A stretch of 64,000 nt of DNA from Streptomyces sp. NBC_00659 (GCF_036226925.1 NZ_CP109031.1:6572001-6636000); one strand, 5' to 3'; positions 40,349 through 48,633 are shown, numbered from the stretch's first letter. Notes: generated from the letters alone by a model not told the origin. Made by a program: numbers and translations.

Positions 40349-41419
40349 GTGAGTGCAAGGTCGCCGCTGTCACGGCCGGGCCGGCTGCTGCGCACCCTGC
40401 GCACTCCGCGCCGACCGCAGAGCCTCACCGTCCTCGGCCTGCTCGCCGCCGTCGCCGCACTCCTGCTGTGGACCAGCAGGCGGATGGTCAACTACGGGGA
40501 GAACCTCGCCCTCAACCTCGGCACGGACATCGTCGGCGTGGTCGTCACCGTCTTCGTGATCGGCCCGCTGATCAGCCGCGCCCAGGAGGGCCGGGTCCGC
40601 GAGCACACCCGGCTGGACTACGAATGGTTCAGCTCCCAGGTCTACGGCGCGACCTCGAACGTCAAGGTCCTCGACACCTTCTCCAGCGTCTTCGGCCCGC
40701 AGTTCTCCGAGCGGCTGTTCCGCGGCATCAAGGCGGCCACCGCGCACGGTGCCCGCGTCCAGATCCTGCTGCTGGACCCGGACTCGCTCGCGGTCATTCT
40801 GCGCGGCCGTGAACTGGGCGAGCGGAGCGCCGACATCCGCCGCGACATCATGCGCAACCTGCGCACCCTGGACCGGTTCGCGCTCCGGCTCGACGAGGAA
40901 TCCCGCCAGCTCCTCGAAGTGCGCCTGTGTTCCACCTCTCCGGGCGTGACCCTCTACCGCTGGGACGACCGCTGCCTCGTCTCCTTCCTCACCGTGGGCC
41001 GCCTCTCCGGCGAAGGCGTCCAGCTCGAAGTGGCCGTCCGTTCCCCGCTCGGCACCTTCGTCGAGCAGCGCTTCGACGAGCTGTGGCAGCAGAGCAAGCC
41101 CATGGACCGGTTCACCCATCTGCCGGTGACCCTGGTCGACGCGACCGACGGGCGCAGGGCGTTCAGCTGCCGTTTCGTGTACGCGGACGACGCCGTGTAC
41201 GTCGCGGGGCACGACCTCGTGTCGTACATGGCACGTCACCGGCTGGACCAACTGTCGGCGCACAGCGACTTCTTGAGCGCCCCCGGCGCGCACGAACTGG
41301 TCGTGGTGGACGACGAAAGCGAGCTGCACGCCTTACTCATCCAGCACTTCGCGGAGAAGTACGATGCGACCGCGACGGCTTTCGTCGAACTGCGGCCGCA
41401 GGCTCTCGTCACGGAATAG
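40349..41419 (+). CDS. Two-TM membrane protein with a cytoplasmic PLD-like domain lacking HKD motifs
   Basis: A 356-residue protein of unknown function. A basic N-terminus is followed by two hydrophobic helices (SLTVLGLLAAVAALLLW, about 25-41; GTDIVGVVVTVFVIGPLI, about 58-75). A cytoplasmic domain then reads KVLDTFSSVFGPQFSERLF, GARVQILLLDPDSLAV and EVRLCSTSPGVTLYRWDD. This strand-helix pattern recalls phospholipase-D-like domains found in signalling and defence proteins, but no HxKxxxxD motif is present, so catalysis is unlikely. GGAGGGA precedes GTG 40349. It ends 14 bases before the KamA-like gene and is probably co-transcribed with it. Confidence 0.75.
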   Translation: MSARSPLSRPGRLLRTLRTPRRPQSLTVLGLLAAVAALLLWTSRRMVNYGENLALNLGTDIVGVVVTVFVIGPLISRAQEGRVREHTRLDYEWFSSQVYGATSNVKVLDTFSSVFGPQFSERLFRGIKAATAHGARVQILLLDPDSLAVILRGRELGERSADIRRDIMRNLRTLDRFALRLDEESRQLLEVRLCSTSPGVTLYRWDDRCLVSFLTVGRLSGEGVQLEVAVRSPLGTFVEQRFDELWQQSKPMDRFTHLPVTLVDATDGRRAFSCRFVYADDAVYVAGHDLVSYMARHRLDQLSAHSDFLSAPGAHELVVVDDESELHALLIQHFAEKYDATATAFVELRPQALVTE

Positions 41420-41433
41420 AGGCCCCGTTCACC

Positions 41434-42774
41434 GTGTGCTCAGCGCTCCACCCGGCTCCGTACGAGAGCACCCGACCCGTCGACACGAGCCCCCGCTTTC
41501 GCGCCTTCACCCCTCGTGACCTGGACGGCCTGCTCCAGCGTGTGCCGCTGCCGCCCTCCGAGCGGCTCGCCCTGCGGGCCGTGGCGGCCGTCCTGCCGTT
41601 CCGCACGAACAGCTACGTCGTCGACGAGCTGATCGACTGGGCGGCCGTGCCCGACGACCCGATCTTCCGGCTGACGTTCCCGCAGGCCGAGATGCTGCCC
41701 GAGCCCGATCTCAAGCAGATGGCGGACCTGCTCTCCCAGCAGGCCCCGAAGGCGGACGTGCTGCGCGCTGCCCACGAGATCCGGATGAAGCTCAACCCGC
41801 ATCCCTCCGGGCAGCTCGACGCCAACGTCCCCGTGCACGAGGGGCGTCGCCTCACCGGTCTCCAGCACAAGTACCCGGAAACGGTGCTGATCTTCCCGCG
41901 CCAGGGCCAGACCTGCCATGCCTACTGCACGTACTGCTTCCGCTGGCCCCAGTTCGTCGGCGAGTCCGACCTGCGGATCGCCACCGACGACATCGCCGCC
42001 ACGTCCGCCTATCTGCGCGCCCACCCGGAGGTCACCAGCGCCCTGATCACGGGCGGCGATCCGATGGTGATGAGCACCGAGGTGCTGCGCCGGTACGTCG
42101 AGCCGCTCCTGGAGATCGACACGGTTCGCTCGATCCGCATCGGGACCAAGTCGCTCGCCTTCTGGCCGTACCGCTTCCTCACAGACCGGGACGCCGACGA
42201 CCTGCTGAGGCTGCTGGAGAAGGTGGTGGCGAGCGGCCGGAATCTCGCCCTGATGGCCCACTTCACGCACCCGCAGGAGCTGCGGCCCCCGGCCGTGCGC
42301 GAGGCGATGCGCCGGGTGCGCGACACGGGGGCCGTGATCCGCTGTCAGGGTCCCCTGGTCAGGGGGATCAACGACAGCGCCGCGGCGTGGGCCGAGCTGT
42401 GGAACGAGACGACCGCGCTGGGGGCGGTGCCCTACTACCAGTTCGTGGAGCGGGACACCGGCCCGCAGGGCTACTTCGGGGTGCCGCTGGCCCGCTGCCA
42501 TCAGATCTTCCGCGACGCCTACGCCCAGGTGTCCGGCCTCGCGCGGACCGTGCGCGGCCCGGTCATGTCGGCGATGCCGGGCAAGGTCTGCGTGGACGGG
42601 ACGGCGGAGGTCGCGGGCGAGAAGGTCTTCGTGCTCCATCTCATCCAGGCCCGTGATCCGGACCTGGTGGGACGGCCGTTCTTCGCCGCGTACGACGAGC
42701 GCGCCACCTGGTTCAGCGACCTAGAGCCGGCTTTCGGCGCGAGCCGGTTCCTGCCCGGCCTCGATCCGGTGTGA
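41434..42774 (+). CDS. KamA-family radical SAM protein (lysine 2,3-aminomutase-like)
   Basis: A 446-residue radical SAM enzyme related to lysine 2,3-aminomutase and EF-P beta-lysylation EpmB. The iron-sulfur motif CxxxCxxC is intact (C161, C165, C168, in CHAYCTYCFRW). KamA features follow: ALITGGDPMVMS, RSIRIGTKSLAFWPYR, LMAHFTHPQEL and IRCQGPLVRGIND. A Lys in MPGKVCVDG could be the PLP-binding residue. The N-terminal helical part is shared with KamA. GTG 41434 was chosen over an upstream start inside the preceding gene. No efp or epmA gene is near, so the amino acid or protein substrate is open. Its 3' end overlaps the convergent permease gene by 54 bases. Confidence 0.85.
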   Translation: MCSALHPAPYESTRPVDTSPRFRAFTPRDLDGLLQRVPLPPSERLALRAVAAVLPFRTNSYVVDELIDWAAVPDDPIFRLTFPQAEMLPEPDLKQMADLLSQQAPKADVLRAAHEIRMKLNPHPSGQLDANVPVHEGRRLTGLQHKYPETVLIFPRQGQTCHAYCTYCFRWPQFVGESDLRIATDDIAATSAYLRAHPEVTSALITGGDPMVMSTEVLRRYVEPLLEIDTVRSIRIGTKSLAFWPYRFLTDRDADDLLRLLEKVVASGRNLALMAHFTHPQELRPPAVREAMRRVRDTGAVIRCQGPLVRGINDSAAAWAELWNETTALGAVPYYQFVERDTGPQGYFGVPLARCHQIFRDAYAQVSGLARTVRGPVMSAMPGKVCVDGTAEVAGEKVFVLHLIQARDPDLVGRPFFAAYDERATWFSDLEPAFGASRFLPGLDPV

Positions 42775-44154
42775 CGTCTCCTTCGCCGTCAGGGCCAGGT
42801 AGGTGAGGCCGCCGACCAGGCCGGAGAGGATGAAGCTGCAGTCCACCCCGCCCGTCAGGGACAGCAGCGGGCCCTCGTACGACGGCAGTGACACGGCCAG
42901 GAGACCGACGAAGGCGCCCAGGGCCCAGGCCGCCGTGGCCCGGACGTTCCAGCCGGCCCGGTACCAGTAGATCCCGCCGCGGGAGCGGCGGTTGAAGACC
43001 TGGAGGGCGTCGGGGTCGTAGACCCCGCGGCAGCGGACGAAGCCGATCAGCGTGATGACCGCCCACGGGGTGCCGATCGCGGTCAGCAGCAGGACGAAGG
43101 AGGTCATCGCGGACTGGGCGTTCCAGGCGTAGTGGCCGACGAACACGCAGAGCATGGCGACGACGGCGACCGCGCAGGTGGCCCGGGCGCGCGAGGCGCG
43201 GGGCAGGATGGCGTCGAGGTCGAGGCCCATCGAGTAGAGCATCAGACCGGCGTTGCCCACCGAGCCCGCGGAGGCGGCCAGCAGCAGCGGGACCAGGTAC
43301 CAGCCGGGGGAGGCGGACACCAGCGGGCCCGCGTAGTCGAGGGCCGCGCGGGCCCCGTACGCCGTGAAGGTGCCGAAGAGCTGGGGGACGAGGAGACCGG
43401 CGATCAGGCCCAGCCAGGTGCCGTGCAGGACCGTACGGGAGGAGTGGCGCTCGGGGGAGATGTAGCGGGTGTAGTCGCCCAGCAGCGTGATGAAGGCGAT
43501 CGGGCCCGACAGGCCGGCCGCGACCGCCGCGAGCAGCCAGGTGGGCCAGAACGAGCCGAGCAGATAGCCGCCGGCCTCCGGGAGCGCCGCGGTGCTGAAG
43601 TGCGGGGCGTACGCGATCACGCCGACCACCAGCAGGGCCGACATGCCGATCGCGAGGGCGCGCGACATGGCGAGCAGCACGCGGTAGCCGTAGACGGCGC
43701 CCGCGACGGTGGCGGCGGCCAGCAGCGTGTACACGACGGCGTACGCCAGGCCGTTCGGCTCCAGGCCGAAGAGGCGGCCGAGGACGCCGACCATCACGTC
43801 GCCGCCGATCCACACGGTCAGCGCGGTGTACCCGAGCGCGAGGAGCAGGCCGACGACCGAGCCGACCAGCCGTCCGCGCACGCCGAACTGCGCGCCGGAG
43901 GAGGTGGAGAGGTTGGTGCCGGTCCGCAGGGAGACCAGGGCCAGCGGCGCGGTGAGCGCCGTCCCGACGACCGTGCCTGCGACGATCGAGCTCACGGAGG
44001 ACCACCAGTCGAGCCCGAACGAGGGCGGCAGCCAGCCGAAGATGATCACCCCGAGGCAGAGGTTGGAACCGAGCAGGATCGATACGAGGTCGCGCGGCCC
44101 GCTGGTGCGTTCCTCCTCGGGGATGGTGTCGACTCCGCGCTGTTCGATCGGCAT
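42721..44154 (-). CDS. NCS1-family nucleobase/allantoin-type permease
   Basis: A 477-residue membrane transporter with 12 predicted TM segments of the NCS1 (cytosine/purines/uracil/thiamine/allantoin) family, which uses Na+ or H+ symport. Landmarks: VSILLGSNLCLGVIIFGWL in TM1, GTNLSTSSGAQFGVRGRLVGS before TM3, LLGDYTRYISPE after TM5-6, and VYDPDALQVFNRRSRGGIYWYRAGWN near TM10. AAGGAG lies 8 nt before ATG 44154. It diverges from ureAB; paired inverted repeats in the shared promoter suggest joint control, so a nitrogenous substrate that feeds the urease-like enzyme is plausible (inference). Confidence 0.9.
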   Translation of the reverse strand: MPIEQRGVDTIPEEERTSGPRDLVSILLGSNLCLGVIIFGWLPPSFGLDWWSSVSSIVAGTVVGTALTAPLALVSLRTGTNLSTSSGAQFGVRGRLVGSVVGLLLALGYTALTVWIGGDVMVGVLGRLFGLEPNGLAYAVVYTLLAAATVAGAVYGYRVLLAMSRALAIGMSALLVVGVIAYAPHFSTAALPEAGGYLLGSFWPTWLLAAVAAGLSGPIAFITLLGDYTRYISPERHSSRTVLHGTWLGLIAGLLVPQLFGTFTAYGARAALDYAGPLVSASPGWYLVPLLLAASAGSVGNAGLMLYSMGLDLDAILPRASRARATCAVAVVAMLCVFVGHYAWNAQSAMTSFVLLLTAIGTPWAVITLIGFVRCRGVYDPDALQVFNRRSRGGIYWYRAGWNVRATAAWALGAFVGLLAVSLPSYEGPLLSLTGGVDCSFILSGLVGGLTYLALTAKETSHRIEAGQEPARAESRL

Positions 44155-44204
44155 GGCTGGTCTCCTTTGACGGCCGCCTGGCGTGGTGCGGGCAGCATCA
44201 CGAG

Positions 44205-44220
44205 TTAGAGCGACGCTCAA
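44205..44220. promoter_or_regulatory. Candidate TetR operator copy 1
   Basis: TTAGAGCGACGCTCAA, an inverted repeat with core GAGCG-A-CGCTC, 51 bp upstream of the permease start. It shares its sequence with copy 2 at 44273-44291. Confidence 0.6.
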
Positions 44221-44272
44221 TGTGGCGCCTCCGATGCTTATCCGTCAATGTTTCCCTTCCATGAATCCGGCG

Positions 44273-44291
44273 TTTAGAGTGGCGCTCTAAA
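44273..44291. promoter_or_regulatory. Candidate TetR operator copy 2
   Basis: TTTAGAGTGGCGCTCTAAA, a near-perfect 19-bp palindrome 28 bp before the ureAB start. The same half-site TTAGAGYG occurs in copy 1. The TetR gene at 47823, last in the urease operon, is the obvious candidate regulator. Confidence 0.65.
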
Positions 44292-44318
44292 TGGAGGAAG
44301 GCGAGGAGGTGTCGTGGC

Positions 44319-45023
44319 GTGAGACTGACCCCCACGGAACGTGACCGACTGCTGCTGTTCTCGGCGGCCGAGCTGGCCCGTGCCCGCCGGGCGCGAGGAC
44401 TGCGGCTCAACGTGCCGGAGGCCACCGCCCTGATCGCGGACACCGTCTGCGAGACCGCCCGCGACGGCGGACGGCTGGCCGAGGCCGTCGAGGCGGCCCG
44501 GTCCGTCCTCGGCCCCGACGACGTCCTGCCCGGCGTCGCGGACATCGTGACCGAGGTGCATGTCGAGGCCGTCTTCGAGGACGGCTCGCGCCTCGCGGTG
44601 GTCAGTGACCCCATCGGCGGCGGCCTCGGCGAACGGGCACCCGGCGCGCTGCTGCCGGGCCCGGAGCACACCGAGCCCGAGGCCGCCGTCCGCCTGTCCG
44701 TGACGAACACGGCCCCCGTCCCCGTCTCCGTCACCTCCCACTTCCACTTCTTCGAGGCCAACCCGCGGCTCGACTTCGACCGGCCGGCCGCCTACGGCAT
44801 GCGGCTGGCCGTGCCCGCCGGCTCGTCCGTCCGCTTCGGCCCGGGGGAGAGCGCCGAGGTGGGACTGCTGCCCATCGGCGGAGCGCGCGTCGCGATCGGC
44901 TTCGCCGGGCTGGTCGACGGACCGCTGGACGCGCCCGGCGCCAGGGAAGAGGCCCTGCGCCGGGCCGCCGCCTGCGGATACCTCGGCGTACCCGACACCC
45001 GCGACCAGGAGGTCGAGCGATGA
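44319..45023 (+). CDS. ureAB: Fused urease gamma-beta subunit, divergent type
   Basis: A 234-residue fusion of UreA and UreB. Residues 1-100 are the gamma subunit (MRLTPTERDRLLLFSAAELARARRARG is recognisable; LNVPEATALIADTVCETARDG). Residues from about 125 are the beta subunit (AAVRLSVTNTAPVPVSVTSHFHFFEANPRLDFDR, AYGMRLAVPAGSSVRFGPGE). The linker (EDGSRLAVVSDPIGG) is poorly conserved. GTG 44319 has GGAGG at 44305-44309. The stop overlaps the ureC start (ATGA). Gamma-beta fusions occur in Streptomyces and Helicobacter. No ureD, E, F or G genes follow, so nickel insertion must rely on proteins encoded elsewhere, if it occurs. Confidence 0.9.
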   Translation: MRLTPTERDRLLLFSAAELARARRARGLRLNVPEATALIADTVCETARDGGRLAEAVEAARSVLGPDDVLPGVADIVTEVHVEAVFEDGSRLAVVSDPIGGGLGERAPGALLPGPEHTEPEAAVRLSVTNTAPVPVSVTSHFHFFEANPRLDFDRPAAYGMRLAVPAGSSVRFGPGESAEVGLLPIGGARVAIGFAGLVDGPLDAPGAREEALRRAAACGYLGVPDTRDQEVER

Positions 45024-46729
45024 GCCGCCCCGGAGGGCACCCCGCCGAGGCGCGCCGCCTCACCCCCTACGAGTACGCCGCCACCCACGGCCCCCGCGCC
45101 GGCGACCGGGTCCGGCTCGGCGACTCGGGGCTGACCATCCGCGTCGAGTCCGACGCCCAGCTCCCCGGGGACGAGTTCCTCGCCGGATTCGGCAAGACCG
45201 CCCGCGACGGACTGCACCTCAAGGCCGCCGCCGTCCGGGACACCTGCGACGTCGTCATCAGCAACGTCGTGGTGATCGACGCCGTCCAGGGCATCCGCAA
45301 GGTGTCCATCGGCATCCGCGAGGGCCGGATCTGCTCGATCGGGCGGGCCGGCAACCCCGACACCCTCGACGGCGTCGACGTCGTGGTCGGCACCGGCACC
45401 TCCATCGTCTCCGGTGAGGGCCTCATCGCCACCGCCGGAGCCGTCGACACCCACGTCCATCTGCTGTCGCCGCGCATCATGGAGGCCTCGCTCGCCTCCG
45501 GGGTGACGACGGTCATCGGCCAGGAGTTCGGGCCGGTGTGGGGCGTCGGCGTCAACTCGCCCTGGGCGCTGCGCCATGCCTTCGGCGCCTTCGACGCCTG
45601 GCCGGTCAACATCGGCTTCCTGGGCCGGGGTTCGTCCTCCGACAGCGCGCCGCTGATCGAGGCGCTCGCCGAGGGCGGCGCGAGCGGCTTCAAGGTCCAC
45701 GAGGACATGGGCGCCCACACCCGGGCGCTCGACACCGCGCTGCGCGTCGCCGAGGAGCACGACGTCCAAGTCGCCCTGCACAGCGACGGGTTGAACGAGT
45801 GTCTGTCCGTCGAGGACACCCTCGGGGTGCTCGAAGGACGCACCATCCACGCCTTCCACATCGAGGGCTGCGGCGGCGGGCACGTCCCGAACGTGCTGAA
45901 GATGGCCGGCGTCCCGAACGTCATCGGCTCGTCCACCAACCCGACCCTGCCCTTCGGCCGGGACGCGGTCGCCGAGCACTACGGCATGATCGTCTCCGTC
46001 CACGACCTGAAGACCGACCTGCCCGGCGACGCCGCCATGGCCCGCGACCGCATCCGCGCCGGGACCATGGGCGCCGAGGACGTCCTGCACGACCTGGGCG
46101 TCATCGGCATCACCTCCTCCGACGCGCAGGGCATGGGACGCGCCGGTGAGACCGTGCGCCGGACCTTCGCCATGGCAGGGAAGATGAAGGCCCAGTTCGG
46201 CGCCCCCGAGGACCACGACAACGAACGCGTCCTGCGCTACATGGCCAAACTGACCATCAACCCGGCCATCGCGCACGGCCTCGCCCACGAGGTCGGCTCC
46301 ATCGAGACCGGCAAGCTCGCCGACATCGTGCTGTGGCGCCCCGAGTACTTCGGCGCCAAACCGCAGCTCGTCCTGAAGGCGGGCTTCCCGGCCTACGGAG
46401 TGGTCGGCGACCCGAACGCCGCCACCGACACCTGTGAACCCCTGGTCCTCGGTCCGCAGTTCGGGGCGCACGGCGCGACACCCGCCGAGATCTCGGTGGC
46501 GTTCGTCGCCCAGGCCGCGCTCGACCAGGGCAACGACACCATGCCGACCCGCCGCCGCCGGGTGGCGGTCCGCGGCACCCGCGGCATCGGTCCCGCCGAC
46601 CTGCGCCTCAACTCCCGTACCGGAGCGGTCGAGGTGGACGGGTGCACCGGCCTGGTCACCCTCGACGGCGAACCGCTCCGCTCCGATCCCGCCGACTCGG
46701 TCTCCCTCAACCGCCTGTACTTCCTGTAA
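45020..46729 (+). CDS. ureC: Urease alpha subunit-like metallohydrolase
   Basis: The 569-residue urease catalytic subunit. By alignment from memory to Klebsiella UreC, all nickel ligands are present: H145, H147, carbamylated K225 (GFKVHED), H254 (ALHSD), H280 (AFHIEG) and D368 (TSSDAQGMGRAGE). Catalytic H328 and R344 are also kept. The mobile flap, usually CHH, reads VHD here: the classic flap Cys is Val327 and the following His is Asp. The segment after GQEFGPVWG is also shortened and diverged. So it is a nickel amidohydrolase of the urease family, probably active, but possibly on urea or a substituted urea. It is translationally coupled to ureAB and followed 40 bases later by the agmatine deiminase gene. 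Confidence 0.9.
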   Translation: MSRPGGHPAEARRLTPYEYAATHGPRAGDRVRLGDSGLTIRVESDAQLPGDEFLAGFGKTARDGLHLKAAAVRDTCDVVISNVVVIDAVQGIRKVSIGIREGRICSIGRAGNPDTLDGVDVVVGTGTSIVSGEGLIATAGAVDTHVHLLSPRIMEASLASGVTTVIGQEFGPVWGVGVNSPWALRHAFGAFDAWPVNIGFLGRGSSSDSAPLIEALAEGGASGFKVHEDMGAHTRALDTALRVAEEHDVQVALHSDGLNECLSVEDTLGVLEGRTIHAFHIEGCGGGHVPNVLKMAGVPNVIGSSTNPTLPFGRDAVAEHYGMIVSVHDLKTDLPGDAAMARDRIRAGTMGAEDVLHDLGVIGITSSDAQGMGRAGETVRRTFAMAGKMKAQFGAPEDHDNERVLRYMAKLTINPAIAHGLAHEVGSIETGKLADIVLWRPEYFGAKPQLVLKAGFPAYGVVGDPNAATDTCEPLVLGPQFGAHGATPAEISVAFVAQAALDQGNDTMPTRRRRVAVRGTRGIGPADLRLNSRTGAVEVDGCTGLVTLDGEPLRSDPADSVSLNRLYFL

Positions 46730-46754
46730 TCGACACGGCCTGTAATCGCCACAG
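46723..46754 (+). repeat. Tandem 16-bp duplication across the ureC stop
   Basis: CCTGTAATCGACACGG (46723-46738) is followed directly by a 14/16 copy (46739-46754). The first copy holds the ureC stop codon. Confidence 0.7.
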
Positions 46755-46769
46755 CCTCAAAGGATCAAC

Positions 46770-47807
46770 ATGTCTGCTGCCGCCGACGGCTTCCGCATGC
46801 CCGCCGAGTGGACCCCGCACGAGCGCACCTGGATGGCGTGGCCGGGCCCCAACCCCACCTTCGACAACCCCGAGGACCTCGCCGCCTCCCGTGCCGCCTG
46901 GGCGGAGGTGGCCCGCGCGGTCCGCCGCTTCGAACCCGTCACCGTGGTGTGCGGCCCCGGCCAGTCCGCCCCGGCCGCCGCGCTCCTCGGCCCCGGCGTC
47001 GACACCGTCGAGCGGGAACTCGACGACGCCTGGATGCGCGACATCGGCCCCACCTTCCTCACCAACGGCCAGGGCGAACTGGCCGCCGTGGACTGGACGT
47101 TCAACGGCTGGGGCGCCCAGGACTGGGCCCGCTGGGAGCACGACTCCAAGATCGGCGCGCAGGTCGCCGAACTGGCCGGAGCGAAGGCGTACGCCTCCCG
47201 GCTGGTCAACGAGGGCGGCGCGATCCACGTCGACGGCGAGGGCACCGTGCTGCTCACCGAGACCGTGCAGCTCGGCCCCGAGCGCAACCCCGGCTGGAGC
47301 CGCGAGCAGGTCGAGGCGGAGATCCACGCCCAGCTCGGCACCGAGAAGGCGATCTGGCTGCCGCGCGGCCTGACCGGCGACTATCCCCCGTACGGCTTCG
47401 GCACCCTCGGCCACGTCGACATCGTCGCCGCCTTCGCCCGGCCCGGCGTGATCGTCGCCCACTCCCAGCAGGACCCCGCGCACCCCGACCACGAGGTCGG
47501 CAAGGAGGTCATCGGGCTGCTCAAGGCCCAGACCGACGCGCGCGGCCGTGCCATCGAGGTCGTCGAGGTCCCGGCCCCGACGGTCCTGGAGGCCGACGGC
47601 CACTGGGCCGACTACTCGTACATCAACCACTACCTCTGCAACGGCGGCGTCGTGCTCTGCGGCTTCGACGACCCGCGCGACGAGACGGCGGCGGGCATCT
47701 TCCGCCGGCTCTTCCCCGAGCGGACCGTGGCCCTGGTGGACGCACGTACGATCTTCGCGGGCGGCGGTGGCATCCACTGCATCACCCAGCAGCAGCCCAA
47801 GGTCTGA
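46770..47807 (+). CDS. aguA: Agmatine deiminase family protein
   Basis: A 345-residue guanidine-modifying enzyme of the agmatine deiminase (PAD_porph) family, converting agmatine to N-carbamoylputrescine and ammonia. Signature segments: MPAEWTPHERTWMAWP, DDAWMRDIGPTFLTN, FNGWGAQDW, NEGGAIHVDGEGT, GHVDIVAAFARP and the catalytic Cys337 in GGGGIHCITQQQP. AAAGGA precedes ATG 46770. It lies 40 bases after ureC and 15 bases before tetR. No N-carbamoylputrescine amidase (aguB) is in the window, which leaves the ureido product without an obvious local hydrolase other than the urease-like enzyme. Confidence 0.92.
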   Translation: MSAAADGFRMPAEWTPHERTWMAWPGPNPTFDNPEDLAASRAAWAEVARAVRRFEPVTVVCGPGQSAPAAALLGPGVDTVERELDDAWMRDIGPTFLTNGQGELAAVDWTFNGWGAQDWARWEHDSKIGAQVAELAGAKAYASRLVNEGGAIHVDGEGTVLLTETVQLGPERNPGWSREQVEAEIHAQLGTEKAIWLPRGLTGDYPPYGFGTLGHVDIVAAFARPGVIVAHSQQDPAHPDHEVGKEVIGLLKAQTDARGRAIEVVEVPAPTVLEADGHWADYSYINHYLCNGGVVLCGFDDPRDETAAGIFRRLFPERTVALVDARTIFAGGGGIHCITQQQPKV

Positions 47808-47822
47808 CAACGGGAGTCACGG

Positions 47823-48413
47823 ATGGCCGGTGCGCGGAAGAACGCGCCACCGCGCGAGGAGGTCCTCGCCGCCGCAATGGAGATGATCGCCGAACGCGGT
47901 CTGGAGAAACTCACCATGGCGGCGCTCGGCCGCGAGGTCGGCATGAGCAGCGGCCACCTCCTCTACTACTTCCGCACCAAGGACGAGCTGCTGCTGCGCA
48001 CCCTGGAGTGGAGCGAGGGCCGGCTCGGCGCGGAGCGCGGCCGGCTGCTCGCCGCGCGCGGAACCGCCCGCGAACGCCTTGACGCCTACGTCGACCTGTA
48101 CGTCCCCGACGGCCACCGGGACCCGCACTGGACCCTGTGGCTGGAGGTCTGGAACCACTCCCAGAACGCGGACGACGACGCCCGCGAACGGCAGGCCGCC
48201 ATCGAGGGCGCCTGGCACCGGGACCTCGTCGCGCTGCTCGCCGAGGGCGTCTCGCGCGGAGAGTTCCGCCCCGTCGACGCGGACCGCTTCGGTGCCCGGC
48301 TGCGCGCCCTGATGGACGGCTTCTCCATCCATGTGGCGATCGGTCTGCGCGGCACCAGCCGCGATCAGGTCCTGTCCCACGTGAAGGAGTTCCTCGACGC
48401 GTCGCTGGGCTGA
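47823..48413 (+). CDS. TetR-family regulator of the urease-like/agmatine deiminase operon
   Basis: A 196-residue TetR regulator. HTH at about 10-55 (EEVLAAAMEMIAERGLEKLTMAALGREVGMSSGHLLYYFRTKDEL), then a helical ligand domain resembling the BetI/TetR_C_6 type (WTLWLEVWNHSQNADDDARERQAAIEGAW). GGGAG precedes ATG 47823, 15 bases after aguA, so it is the last gene of the operon. The two similar palindromes in the ureAB/permease promoter are likely binding sites. The ligand may be agmatine or another amine (inference). Confidence 0.9.
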   Translation: MAGARKNAPPREEVLAAAMEMIAERGLEKLTMAALGREVGMSSGHLLYYFRTKDELLLRTLEWSEGRLGAERGRLLAARGTARERLDAYVDLYVPDGHRDPHWTLWLEVWNHSQNADDDARERQAAIEGAWHRDLVALLAEGVSRGEFRPVDADRFGARLRALMDGFSIHVAIGLRGTSRDQVLSHVKEFLDASLG

Positions 48414-48492
48414 CCGGTCGTACATCCGTACCGGCCATGTAGCCCAGTGCTCGCATCCTGAGACACCGTGTGATCACGGAGGCGGTTTGTGC

Positions 48493-48498
48493 CACACT
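48493..48498 (+). promoter_or_regulatory. Possible -10 (CACACT) for the cimA leader
   Basis: CACACT ends 6 nt before GTG 48505, the same leaderless geometry as several genes here, though a weak match. No ribosome site is near that GTG. Confidence 0.35.
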
Positions 48499-48504
48499 GC
48501 CCCC

Positions 48505-48555
48505 GTGCTCTCGTTCGCCACGATTATTGGCAGCAGGCGCGCCGGTCCGCAGTGA
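48505..48555 (+). CDS. Putative cimA attenuation leader peptide
   Basis: A 16-residue ORF starting GTG: MLSFATIIGSRRAGPQ. It contains Thr-Ile-Ile, and the cimA product feeds isoleucine synthesis. It is followed about 55 bases later by an intrinsic terminator with a T-run, then by cimA. The layout parallels the ilvB leader. Expression and function are inferred. Confidence 0.65.
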   Translation: MLSFATIIGSRRAGPQ

Positions 48556-48608
48556 CCGCCACGTACGACCAGGTACGGGCGGACACCGTCGTTCTCGACC
48601 CGCGCGCA

Positions 48609-48633
48609 GACCTCTCGCACCCGCGAGGGGTTT
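48609..48633 (+). terminator. cimA attenuator terminator
   Basis: CCTCTCGC (48609-48616) pairs with GCGAGGGG (48621-48628, one G-U), loop ACCC, then five T (48629-48633). It lies upstream of cimA, so read-through must be regulated for expression from any promoter before it. Confidence 0.85.
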
